A DNA stretch of 64,000 bases, from NCBI RefSeq assembly GCF_018129385.1, contig NZ_JAFCLN010000011.1, positions 142,262 through 206,261 on the forward strand, written 5' to 3'. The position numbers and the translations under genes were made by a program. The DNA is from Bradyrhizobium lablabi (GTDB taxonomy: Bacteria > Pseudomonadota > Alphaproteobacteria > Rhizobiales > Xanthobacteraceae). Shown in pieces: positions 43,023 to 50,929 of the stretch. Below the pieces are notes generated by a model that searched no databases, was not told where the DNA came from, and saw nothing but the letters and a program-made list of their open reading frames with translations. Position 1 is the stretch's first letter. The number at the start of each line of letters is the position of its first letter.

Positions 43023-43919
43023 CTATTCCTTCACCGCGCCGGTCAGCGACGACACGTAGTAGTCGACGAACAGCGAATAGAACAGCGCGACCGGCAGCGA
43101 GCCGAGCAGGGAGCCTGCCATCAGCGCGCCCCATTGATAGACGTCGCCGGTGACGAGCTCGGTCAGGATCGCGACCGGCACGGTCTTGTTGGCGCCGCTC
43201 TGGATGAAGGCGAGCGCGTAGATGAACTCGTTCCAGGACAGCGTGAAGGAGAAGATGCCGGCCGAGATCAGGCCGGGCACCGCGAGCGGCAGCGTGATCT
43301 TGCGCAGGATCTGTAGCCGCGTCGCGCCGTCGACCAGCGCGCATTCCTCCAGTTCATAGGGAATCGACTTGAAATAGCCGATCAGCAGCCAGGTGCAGAA
43401 CGGCACCAGGAAGGTCGGATAGACCAGGATCAGCGCCATCGGGCTGTCGAACAGGCCGAACTGCACGATCACGGTGGCGAGCGGAATGAACAGGATCGAG
43501 GGCGGCACGAGGTAGGCGAGGTAGATGCCGAGGCCCACATAGGGGCTGCCGCGAAAACGCAGACGCTCGATCGCATAGGCCGCCAGCGTCGAAGCGAACA
43601 GCGACAGGAAGGTCGATCCGATCGCCACGAACATCGTGGTCTTCAGCCAGGTCGGATAGGCCGTGTTGAACAGCAGATGTTTGATATGCGCCAGCGTCGG
43701 CGAGGTAATCCAGAACGGGTTGTGATCCTTGAAGTTCAGCAGCTCCGCGTTCGGTTTGAACGAGGTGACCGCCATCCAGTAGAACGGGAACAGCAGGATC
43801 AGCACGAAGCAGGACAGCGGCAGATAGATCATCACCATCCGCCGCGCGCGCGAATCCCACGCCATCGTCTCCGGTGCGGAGGTCGCGCTTGCCTGCTGCT
43901 GTACGGCGGTGTCAGTCAT
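43023..43919 (-). CDS. ABC transporter permease, MalG type (CUT1 sugar/polyol importer)
   Basis: A 298-residue inner-membrane permease with about six helices. It carries the binding-protein-dependent transport EAA motif in ELEECALVDGATRLQILRKITLPLAVPGL, the loop that contacts the ATPase, and LYSLFVDYYVSSLTGAVKE at the C-terminus as in MalG/UgpE homologues. The start ATG at 43919 overlaps the stop of the MalF-type gene by eight bases. It is the last gene of a three-gene importer operon (binding protein, MalF, MalG). The solute is not identifiable from sequence; sugar, polyol or glycerol-phosphate are typical for the family. Confidence 0.9.
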   Translation of the reverse strand: MTDTAVQQQASATSAPETMAWDSRARRMVMIYLPLSCFVLILLFPFYWMAVTSFKPNAELLNFKDHNPFWITSPTLAHIKHLLFNTAYPTWLKTTMFVAIGSTFLSLFASTLAAYAIERLRFRGSPYVGLGIYLAYLVPPSILFIPLATVIVQFGLFDSPMALILVYPTFLVPFCTWLLIGYFKSIPYELEECALVDGATRLQILRKITLPLAVPGLISAGIFSFTLSWNEFIYALAFIQSGANKTVPVAILTELVTGDVYQWGALMAGSLLGSLPVALFYSLFVDYYVSSLTGAVKE

Positions 43920-44868
43920 TGGCTTCTCCCTGCTGCCATTTGCGGCGCGCGAGGCCGAAGTAGCTGAACAACGTCGCGAACACGAGGAAGGGGACCATCG
44001 ACACCGCGATTGCCGCGCCTTCGCCGAGCTCGCCGCCGGCGATGCCGCGCTGGAACGCCAGCGTCGCGAGCAGATGCGTCGAATTGACCGGCCCGCCGCG
44101 GGTGATGGCGTAGACGAGCTGGAAGTCGGTGAAGGTGAAGATGATCGAGAACGTCATGACGATGGCGAGGATCGGCATCATCATCGGGAAGGTGATGTAG
44201 CGGAAGCGCTGCCAGGCGGTGGCGCCGTCCAGCATCGCAGCCTCATAGAGCGAGGGCGAGATGGTCTGTAGTCCCGCCAGCAGCGAGATCGCCACGAACG
44301 GAATGCCGCGCCAGATGTTGGCGGCGATCAGCGAGAAGCGCGCCGGCCATGGCGTGCCGAGGAAGTCGATATTGGTCGAGCGCCAGCCCAGCACGTCGAC
44401 CAGCAGATAGGAGATGATCGAGAACTGAGGATCGTAGATCCACCAGAATGCCAGCGCCGACAGCACGGTCGGCACGATCCACGGCAACAGCACGATGGCG
44501 CGGATCAGGCTCTTGAGCGGGATGTGGTTGTTGAGCAGCAGCGCCAGCCAGAAGCCGAGCGCGAATTTTCCGAAGGTTGCGACCGCGGTGTAGAAGATGC
44601 TGTAGAACACCGCGCCCCACCACAAGGGATCCTTGAGCAGGTACTGGAAATTCTCGAAGCCGACGAAAATGCCTCGCTGGCCGATGGTGGTGTCGGTAAA
44701 GGCGAGCCAGACGCCGAGCCCGAGCGGATAGGTGAGGAACACCGTCAGGAGGCCGATCGCGGGCGTCAGGCACACGACGATCAAAAACAGCTTGTTGTCG
44801 AGCAGCCGGGCGAACCAGCCCGGCTGGTGCTGGGCATAGCTGCGCGCGGATATTGTCGTTACGGACAT
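43912..44868 (-). CDS. ABC transporter permease, MalF type (CUT1 sugar/polyol importer)
   Basis: A 318-residue permease with about six transmembrane helices. The EAA motif is LYEAAMLDGATAWQRFRYITFPMMMPI, and the region IFTFTDFQLVYAITRGGPVNSTHLLATLAFQRGI is typical of UgpA/MalF. It pairs with the MalG-type protein. Between this gene and the binding-protein gene (which ends at 44999) is a 130-base spacer that contains a family A palindrome, an arrangement that resembles the REP element between malE and malF in E. coli. Confidence 0.9.
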   Translation of the reverse strand: MSVTTISARSYAQHQPGWFARLLDNKLFLIVVCLTPAIGLLTVFLTYPLGLGVWLAFTDTTIGQRGIFVGFENFQYLLKDPLWWGAVFYSIFYTAVATFGKFALGFWLALLLNNHIPLKSLIRAIVLLPWIVPTVLSALAFWWIYDPQFSIISYLLVDVLGWRSTNIDFLGTPWPARFSLIAANIWRGIPFVAISLLAGLQTISPSLYEAAMLDGATAWQRFRYITFPMMMPILAIVMTFSIIFTFTDFQLVYAITRGGPVNSTHLLATLAFQRGIAGGELGEGAAIAVSMVPFLVFATLFSYFGLARRKWQQGEAND

Positions 44869-44916
44869 TCGGTCGGTGTCCTGTTCTAATTCACCATGCC
44901 GTCATTGCGATATGTT

Positions 44917-44998
44917 CGTCATTGCGAGGAGCAAAGCGACGAAGCAATCCATTCTTCCTCGCGGCAAGATGGATTGCTTCGCTTCGCTCGCAATGACG
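44917..44998. repeat. Intergenic palindromic repeat, family A, inside the importer operon
   Basis: CGTCATTGCGAGGAGCAAAGCGACGAAGCAATCCATTC to GGATTGCTTCGCTTCGCTCGCAATGACG, same family as 1139-1222 and 42924-43009. It is immediately 3' of the stop codon of the binding-protein gene (TAA at 44999-45001 on the minus strand). A truncated second start of the same motif (CCGTCATTGCGATATG) lies just before it at 44899-44913. Confidence 0.85.
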
Positions 44999-46342
44999 TT
45001 ACCGGCCCTGGCGCCGGAAATACCGCTTCGCGCGCTGCTCCGCTTCCGCGGCGGCAGCCTCCGGCGTCTGGGCGCCAGTTGCAACCGCGGCGCACATCTG
45101 GATCAGCACATAATCGGCACTGACCGCGCCTGTGGCGGTCGAGATCGGTCCCTTGTAGCCGTCGTAATAGGTGCTCTTCATCGTATCCTTGAAGATCGTC
45201 ACCTTGGGATCGCTGGACCAGACCGCGGCGTCCGCATAGGCGGCGAGCGGCTGTGACCAGTAGCCGGAGTTGGCATTGAGCCACGGCTCGTACTGATCCT
45301 TTTCCAGCATGTAGGTCAGGAATGCCTTGGCGGCGTTGGGATACTGGCTGTGCTTGAACAGCATCGCGTTCAGCGTCAGGCCCGCCATCGGCGAAACCTT
45401 GGCAAGACCCTTCGGCAGCAACTGATGCTCGCTGTCCTCGGCGATCGCCTTGGTGGCCGGATCGTTCTTCAGCGAGAAGTACAGCGAGACGCCGTTGGCG
45501 GTCAGCGAGATTTCCTGCGAGGAATAGGCGCGGTTGTTGCTGACGTCGTTCCACGACGGCGTGCCGGCGATGAAGGTCGGGTACAGTTGCTTGATCCAGT
45601 TCAGCGCGGCGATGGTCTCCTTGCTGTTGATGGTGATGTTGCCCTCTTCATCGAGCAGGGCGGCGTTGTGCGACCACAGCGCCCAGTTGGCAAAGCCGTT
45701 GCCGTCGCCCTTGGCGTTGCCGAGCGCAAAGCCTGCGGGCTTGCCGGCCTTGTGCAGCTTCTGGCAGAGATCCACGATTCCGGCATGATCCTCGGGGACC
45801 TTGTCGAAGCCGACCGATTTCAGCACCGACTTGCGGTAGATCAGGGGACCGGCGGTCGCGCCGAACGGCAAGCCGATCCAGGCGTTGCTCTTGCTGCGCT
45901 TGCCGTAGGTCTGCGCCAGCGGCAGCCAGCCGCCGTAGCGCTTGCCGATATAGTCGGCGACATCGGTCAGTTCGACCAGCTTGTCGACATAGATGTGCGG
46001 CGCATCGGAGAAGCCGATGATCATATCCGGGCCGGCGCCGGAATTGGAGGTCACTGCGGTCTGCTGGTTGATGTCCTCCCAGCCGACGAAGTCGACCTTG
46101 ACCTCGACGCCGGTGTCCTTGGTGAATTTTGCGGCATTGGCGCGGAACACGTCCTCGTCGGCCTGCACGAAGCGCACCGGGCGCAGCATGCGCAGGGTCG
46201 CGCCCTTTTCGATCGCGAATTTGGGGGCCGGCACATCGGCGGCCTTGATGGGGGAAGTCTGAGCCTTGGCCCCGGTCACTGCCAGCGCGGCAGCCGAGAC
46301 GCCCAGCGCCAGCGCATCGCGGCGAGTGATATCGTTCGACAT
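44999..46342 (-). CDS. ABC transporter substrate-binding protein (CUT1 family), Tat-exported
   Basis: 447 residues starting at ATG 46342 (MSNDITRRDALALGVSAAALAVTGAKAQ). The twin Arg in TRRDALALG indicates a Tat signal, and the cleavage site is near AKA/QT. The mature protein is an extracellular solute-binding protein of the type 1 (MalE-like) fold, with FVGWEDINQQTAVTSNSGAGPDMIIGFSDAPHIY and WALWSHNAALLDEEGNITINSKETIAALNWIKQLYP. AGGGAG precedes the start. It is the first gene of the importer operon, and two palindromes sit upstream of it. Its ligand is unknown. Confidence 0.9.
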   Translation of the reverse strand: MSNDITRRDALALGVSAAALAVTGAKAQTSPIKAADVPAPKFAIEKGATLRMLRPVRFVQADEDVFRANAAKFTKDTGVEVKVDFVGWEDINQQTAVTSNSGAGPDMIIGFSDAPHIYVDKLVELTDVADYIGKRYGGWLPLAQTYGKRSKSNAWIGLPFGATAGPLIYRKSVLKSVGFDKVPEDHAGIVDLCQKLHKAGKPAGFALGNAKGDGNGFANWALWSHNAALLDEEGNITINSKETIAALNWIKQLYPTFIAGTPSWNDVSNNRAYSSQEISLTANGVSLYFSLKNDPATKAIAEDSEHQLLPKGLAKVSPMAGLTLNAMLFKHSQYPNAAKAFLTYMLEKDQYEPWLNANSGYWSQPLAAYADAAVWSSDPKVTIFKDTMKSTYYDGYKGPISTATGAVSADYVLIQMCAAVATGAQTPEAAAAEAEQRAKRYFRRQGR

Positions 46343-46432
46343 TCGTTTTTCTCCCTGTTTTCGTTCCCGGACGTTGAATCGCCGGTGAACGTCGTCTTGG
46401 TATTCCGGTCCGTAAAACCGGCTCCCGCTGCA

Positions 46433-46459
46433 ATCATGCCCGAAATTGCAGGGCATGAT
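46433..46459. promoter_or_regulatory. Perfect 9-bp inverted repeat upstream of the importer operon
   Basis: ATCATGCCC (46433-46441), nine-base spacer GAAATTGCA, then GGGCATGAT (46451-46459). It lies 91 bases upstream of the binding-protein start codon and 69 bases past the end of the dehydrogenase gene. As RNA from the minus strand it would form a hairpin, but without a T run. It could be an operator or the 3' hairpin of the upstream gene. Confidence 0.45.
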
Positions 46460-46473
46460 CACCATCATTTCGT

Positions 46474-46505
46474 ATGATCGGATCATCTGCAAATGATCGC
46501 GATCA
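46474..46505. promoter_or_regulatory. Twin palindromic operator candidate
   Basis: ATGATCGGATCAT (46474-46486) and TGATCGCGATCA (46494-46505) are two perfect palindromes whose centres are about 20 bases apart, i.e. two helical turns. The second has the central CG typical of LacI-type operators. They lie just upstream of the importer operon. No LacI- or GntR-type regulator gene is in this window. Confidence 0.5.
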
Positions 46506-46527
46506 CGACCGGCCTTGCGGTTGGCCG

Positions 46528-47571
46528 TTAGCTGTTCGGGCCGCGGTCCATGCTGACCGGCTGCCACCGGCGCAGTGAGGTATTTTGCAGCACCGACGGA
46601 TTGACGCAGCTTACCGGCCACATGCCCGACAGGACCAGTGACAATTCGTAGCCTACGCGGCGCTTGCGCGCTTCGTCAAAACGTGCCGACGCCGAAGCCA
46701 CATGCGCGGTCAGGGTGACGTTTTCCATGGATAGCATCGGGTTGTTGTGCGAGGGCGGTTCCTTCTCGAGCACGTCGAGCGCGGCATGCGCGATCCACCC
46801 CTCTTGCAGCGCCTTGATCAGCCCTTCCTCGTCGACGGTGGCACCGCGGCCGGTATTGATGAAGATCGCGTTCTTCTTCATCTGCCGGAAATGCTTCTCG
46901 CCGAGCATGTGATGCACCTCGGGGCGCGCAGGGGCGTGCATCGAGAGGAAGTCCGATTGTGACAACACCTCCGACAGAGTCGCCGGGATCACGCCATGTT
47001 CCGATATCAGCGTTTCCTGGATGAAGGGATCGTAGGCCATCATCCGCAGGCCGAACGGCGCGGCGCGCTTGGCGACGGCGCGGGCGACCCGGCCGAAGGA
47101 GATGAAGCCGAGCGTCTGTCCCATTAGGCGCGGGATCTTGAGCAGCGCCGGCCGGCCCTCGGACCAGCGGCCGGTGCGCACCATCTTGTCCTGCTCGACC
47201 AGCCGGCGGAAGCCGGCCAGCAGCAGCATCATGGCGTGGTCGGCGACTTCCTCGATGAAGGTGTCGGGAATGTTGGTGACGGGAATGCCGCGGGCGGTCG
47301 CGGCCTTTACATCCACGCTGTCGACGCCGACGCTGCCGAGCGTGATGACCTTGCAGTTCTCCAGGGAGTCGATGATCGTCTTGGTGATCGGCATGCCCTT
47401 GGCGTAGATCGCATCCGCGTTCTTTGCCGCGGCGATGAATTCCGTCTCGTTGGCCGGCGCCTCGACGATCTCGGCGCCGATCGGATCGAGCGCCTCCTTC
47501 TCATAGTCGTAACCGCCGCCGGCCACCGTGAAACTTGCGCCTTTCGGCGTCACAACCCTGAATTTCGGCAT
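46528..47571 (-). CDS. D-isomer-specific 2-hydroxyacid dehydrogenase (CtBP-like)
   Basis: 347 residues, NAD-dependent. Substrate-site features include GSVGVDSVDVKAATARGIPVTN and EEVADHAMMLLLAGFRR; the dehydrogenase Rossmann loop is LGFISFGRVARAVAKR, where the second Gly of the usual GxGxxG-type loop reads Ser (158). Catalytic residues are in INTGRGATVDEEGL, VLEKEPP and LTAHVAS. This is the CtBP-type branch of bacterial hydroxyacid dehydrogenases. It lies upstream of the importer operon on the same strand with a 185-base spacer and may belong to the same pathway. The C-terminus (SVLQNTSLRRWQPVSMDRGPNS) is longer than usual. Confidence 0.87.
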   Translation of the reverse strand: MPKFRVVTPKGASFTVAGGGYDYEKEALDPIGAEIVEAPANETEFIAAAKNADAIYAKGMPITKTIIDSLENCKVITLGSVGVDSVDVKAATARGIPVTNIPDTFIEEVADHAMMLLLAGFRRLVEQDKMVRTGRWSEGRPALLKIPRLMGQTLGFISFGRVARAVAKRAAPFGLRMMAYDPFIQETLISEHGVIPATLSEVLSQSDFLSMHAPARPEVHHMLGEKHFRQMKKNAIFINTGRGATVDEEGLIKALQEGWIAHAALDVLEKEPPSHNNPMLSMENVTLTAHVASASARFDEARKRRVGYELSLVLSGMWPVSCVNPSVLQNTSLRRWQPVSMDRGPNS

Positions 47572-47811
47572 TTCCTGCTCCCGCTCCCGATTTGACTCGT
47601 CGGTGTTGATTGATGACGGCGACTTTTCACCGTTGCCTGCGTCATTCTGTCCGTCTCTGCAATTGCCGGTTGCTCGGGAGCAAAGCGCCAGTTGTGCGCC
47701 ACCGGACTTCTACGGAGGGAACTCGTAACCAAGCGCTAAAACCTCTCACGATAAGGTCAGCCGAATCAATCCGCTAATCGCCCTGCCACGCACATTTTCC
47801 GGAGAAATCCT

Positions 47812-49497
47812 GTGAAGCTGACCAATCTGAAGATTACCCCCAAGCTGGGAATTCTGGTGGGGGTGACCCTCATCGGCCTTTGCATGGCAGGCGTTCTCGC
47901 CGGCCACCTGATGCAGCGCGAGATGTTCAATGCTCGCATGGAACAGACCCGCGCCATCGTCGACATGGGCCTCAACATGGCCGCCGGGCTCAAGAAGGAA
48001 GTCGACGCCGGCAAGATGACCAAGGAAGCGGCGCTCGCCGAATTGAGCAAGCGCGGCAATACGCTGACCTACGACAAGGGCAACGGCTACCTGTTCGGCA
48101 CGCGCTATGACGGCATCACGGTGATGGCGCCCAATCCGGCGCAAATCGGCCAGAACCGCATGGATGTCGTGACCAACGGCCGCTATTTGTCGCGCGAGCT
48201 GATGGAAGGGGTGAAGAAGAACGGCGAAATCCTGCTCACCTATGAGTACATGAAGCCCGGCACCGACAAGCCGATCCGCAAGATCGGCTATGCGGTCGCC
48301 GTTCCCGGCTTCGACATGTATCTCGGCACCGGCGCCTATCTCGATGACCTCGACGAAAAGATGAAGCCGATCGCCTGGCTGCTCGGCCTGGCCGTCCTCG
48401 GCATCGCCATTATCGCCGGCAGCATCGCCTGGCTGATCGGCCGCAGCATCGCAAAGCCGCTGGGCCAGCTCGGCGCCCGCATGCAGGATATCGCCGACGG
48501 CAAGCTTGACGGCGAAATCCCGGGCCTCGGCCGCGGTGACGAGATCGGCGCGATGGCGGCCACCGTCCAGATATTCAAGGACAATGCGATCCGCATCCGC
48601 GGGCTGGAGCAGGCGGAAGCCGAGAGCCAGAAGCGCGTCGCGGCCGAGCGCCGCTCCGCAATGGAGAACCTCGCCAACGATTTCGAGCGCTCCGTTTCCG
48701 GCATCGTCCGTTCGGTCTCCTCGGCGGCGACGGGCATGCAGGGCACGGCGCAGTCGATGACGGCGACCGCCAGCGACGCCAGCGCGCGCGCCGCCACGGT
48801 GAGCGCGGCGTCCGAAAGCGCCTCCAATAATGTCGGCACCGTCGCGGCCGCGGCGGAAGAGCTCTCCTCTTCGGTCGCGGAAATCTCCCGCCAGGTGGCG
48901 CGCTCCAGCGAGATCGCCAGCAAGGCGGTCGGCGATGCCGAGCGCACCAACTCCACGGTTCAGGCGCTCTCGACCGGTGCCGAGAAGATTGGCGAGGTGG
49001 TGAAGCTGATCCACAGCATCGCGGCGCAGACCAACCTGCTGGCGCTCAACGCCACCATCGAGGCGGCGCGCGCCGGCGAATCCGGCCGCGGCTTTGCGGT
49101 GGTCGCTTCCGAAGTGAAGGCGCTCGCCAACCAGACTGCGAAAGCGACCGAAGAAATTTCGGCGCAGGTGGCGGCGATGCAGGCGTCCACCAGCGAGGCC
49201 GTTGCCTCGATCGGCGGCATCAGCCAGACCATCGCGCAGATGAGCGAGATCACGGTCAGCATCTCGACCGCCGTCGACCAGCAGGGCGATGCGACGCGCG
49301 AGATCGCCCGCAACATCCAGTCGGTTGCGGCCGGCTCGAACGAGATCAACGCCAATATCGGCAGCGTCACCTCGGCAGCCTCCGCCACCGGCAAGGCGGC
49401 CACTGACGTGCTCTCGAACGCCAGGGAGCTCGACAACCAGTCCGGCATGCTGCGCAATGCCGTCGACGAATTTTTGGCCAAGGTCCGCGCGGCGTAA
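47812..49497 (+). CDS. Methyl-accepting chemotaxis protein (single Cache domain)
   Basis: 561 residues with a GTG start (47812) preceded by GGAGA. Layout: TM helix at about 12-30 (LGILVGVTLIGLCMAGVLAGHLM), periplasmic single Cache domain (sCache_2) to about 185 with KGNGYLFGTRYDGITVMAPNP and YAVAVPGFDMYLGTGAYLDDL, second TM at about 186-208, HAMP linker to about 262, then a long coiled-coil signalling domain. The tip has EVKALANQTAKATEEISAQVAAMQ, the kinase-binding hairpin. No C-terminal CheR-tether pentapeptide is present. sCache_2 ligands are often small organic acids, but the ligand here is unknown. Confidence 0.93.
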   Translation: MKLTNLKITPKLGILVGVTLIGLCMAGVLAGHLMQREMFNARMEQTRAIVDMGLNMAAGLKKEVDAGKMTKEAALAELSKRGNTLTYDKGNGYLFGTRYDGITVMAPNPAQIGQNRMDVVTNGRYLSRELMEGVKKNGEILLTYEYMKPGTDKPIRKIGYAVAVPGFDMYLGTGAYLDDLDEKMKPIAWLLGLAVLGIAIIAGSIAWLIGRSIAKPLGQLGARMQDIADGKLDGEIPGLGRGDEIGAMAATVQIFKDNAIRIRGLEQAEAESQKRVAAERRSAMENLANDFERSVSGIVRSVSSAATGMQGTAQSMTATASDASARAATVSAASESASNNVGTVAAAAEELSSSVAEISRQVARSSEIASKAVGDAERTNSTVQALSTGAEKIGEVVKLIHSIAAQTNLLALNATIEAARAGESGRGFAVVASEVKALANQTAKATEEISAQVAAMQASTSEAVASIGGISQTIAQMSEITVSISTAVDQQGDATREIARNIQSVAAGSNEINANIGSVTSAASATGKAATDVLSNARELDNQSGMLRNAVDEFLAKVRAA

Positions 49498-49542
49498 GCA
49501 TGATCCCGAAAAGTGGAGACCGGTTTTCGGACAAGATCATGC
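49498..49542. repeat. Intergenic palindromic repeat, family B (short)
   Basis: GCATGATC (49498-49505) and GATCATGC (49535-49542) flank CCGAAAAGTGGAGACCGGTTTTCGG, a near-perfect palindrome. It begins one base after the stop codon and shares the AAAGTGGA-ACCGGTTTTC core with 38901-38994. Confidence 0.8.
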
Positions 49543-49573
49543 GCAAATAAAAGAGTTTCTCAGCACCACGACG

Positions 49574-49603
49574 AAAATGCCCGGCGCAAGCCGGGCATTT
49601 TTT
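49574..49603 (+). terminator. Rho-independent terminator after the chemoreceptor gene
   Basis: AAAATGCCCGGC (49574-49585) pairs with GCCGGGCATTTT (49590-49601) around a GCAA loop, extending the T run by two. Confidence 0.92.
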
Positions 49604-49612
49604 GTTTGGTTT

Positions 49613-49695
49613 CGTAGGGTGGGTTAGCGAAGCGTAACCCGCCATCTTTTCACCAGACAGCGGCGGCGGGTTACGCTTCGCTAACCCGCCCTACG
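49613..49695. repeat. Intergenic palindromic repeat, family F (CGTAGGGTGGGTTAGCGAAGCGTAACCCGCC)
   Basis: CGTAGGGTGGGTTAGCGAAGCGTAACCCGCC (from 49613) and its reverse complement GGCGGGTTACGCTTCGCTAACCCGCCCTACG (to 49695) form a long, nearly perfect inverted repeat with an inner palindrome in each arm. It lies between the convergent chemoreceptor and Bug genes. Confidence 0.85.
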
Positions 49696-49705
49696 TATCC
49701 ACACC

Positions 49706-50683
49706 CTACTGCTTCTCGATTCCCGCGTCGGCGATCAGCTTCTCCCACAGCACGAGCTGCTCCTTCAGAAACGCCTCGAACTCTTCCGGCGTGCCCGAGA
49801 ACGCCTCCATGCCGCGCTCGGCGAGCTGGTTCTTGATATCCGGCCGCTCGATCACCTTGCGGATTTCCGCGTTCAGCTTGGTCACCATGTCCTTTGGCAT
49901 GTTGGCCGGGCCGAGCCAGCCCTGCCATGAGGTGATGTCAAAGCCCTTCACGGTCTCGTCCATGGTCGGCAAGTGCGGCAGCAGCGCCGATTTGCGCTTG
50001 GTGGTGACGGCGAGCGCCTTCAGCGCCTTGGCGTTGACATGCGGCAGGCCGGTCGGCACGTCGATGAACATCATGGAGACGCGGCCGGCGATCACGTCGG
50101 TCAGCGCCGGCGGCGAGCTCTTGTAGGGCACGTGCAACAGGTCGATGCCGGCGAGCCGCGCAAACGTCGCGCCGGAGACGATCGCCGATGACGAGCCGCT
50201 GGCGTAGGAATATTTGCCCGGGTCCTTCTTGGCGAGCGCGATCAGTTCGGCGACCGAGTTGGCGGGGACATCCGGGTGAATCACCAGCATGAAGGGCAGA
50301 TCGCCGGTGCGTGCGATCGGCGTGAAATCCTTCATGGGATCGTAGGTCATGTTCTTCAGCAGATACGGATTTGCCGAATGGGTCGTGTTGGTCGTGACGA
50401 ACAGCGTGTAGCCGTCCGCCGGCGAGCGGGCGACGTAACTCGCGGCAATGGAGCCGTTGGCGCCGGCCTTGTTGTCGATCACCATGCTGACGCCGAGCGC
50501 GGTGCCGACTTCCTTGCCGATCAGCCGCGTCGTGGTGTCGGTGCCGCTACCGGCCGCGAATGGCAGCACCAGGGTGATGTTGCGGTTGGGGTAGGGCGCT
50601 TGTGCGGAGGCGGCGGAAGCCAGTCCCCAAACCAGCGGCGCAATAGCCGCAGCGCGCAAAAAATGCCTGAAAAACGCGATCAT
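49706..50683 (-). CDS. Tripartite tricarboxylate transporter substrate-binding protein (Bug/TctC family)
   Basis: 325 residues with ATG 50683 as start (a TTG three bases earlier is also in frame; GGGAGAAG precedes). The signal peptide ends at ASA/QAP. The mature part matches the Bug family: YPNRNITLVLPFAAGSGTDTTTRLIGKEVG at the start, VIDNKAGANGSIAASYVARSPADGYTLFV and the LPHLPTMDETVKGFDITSWQGWLGP end. Such proteins bind carboxylates or amides for TctAB-type permeases; the membrane subunits are not in this window. Many Bug genes are orphans, so its partner may be elsewhere. Confidence 0.88.
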   Translation of the reverse strand: MIAFFRHFLRAAAIAPLVWGLASAASAQAPYPNRNITLVLPFAAGSGTDTTTRLIGKEVGTALGVSMVIDNKAGANGSIAASYVARSPADGYTLFVTTNTTHSANPYLLKNMTYDPMKDFTPIARTGDLPFMLVIHPDVPANSVAELIALAKKDPGKYSYASGSSSAIVSGATFARLAGIDLLHVPYKSSPPALTDVIAGRVSMMFIDVPTGLPHVNAKALKALAVTTKRKSALLPHLPTMDETVKGFDITSWQGWLGPANMPKDMVTKLNAEIRKVIERPDIKNQLAERGMEAFSGTPEEFEAFLKEQLVLWEKLIADAGIEKQ

Positions 50684-50929
50684 CAATTCTCTTCTCCCGG
50701 GATGCTGTTCTGATTGGCCGGGAAACTAGCCGTTCCCGATCGTGAGTGGAAGCTGACTTATCGAGGGAAACTCGACGAAACCGAACGATGGTCATTGCTC
50801 GTCCATGTAGCTATCACATCAGAAAGGCTGCACCGGCGAACATCAAATGCGGCTTGACCCATGCTAAAGTGCTGGATGTCAGCCTTTACTCATATTAACC
50901 TCCAGTTGATTAGCGTTAGGGGGCGTGGC

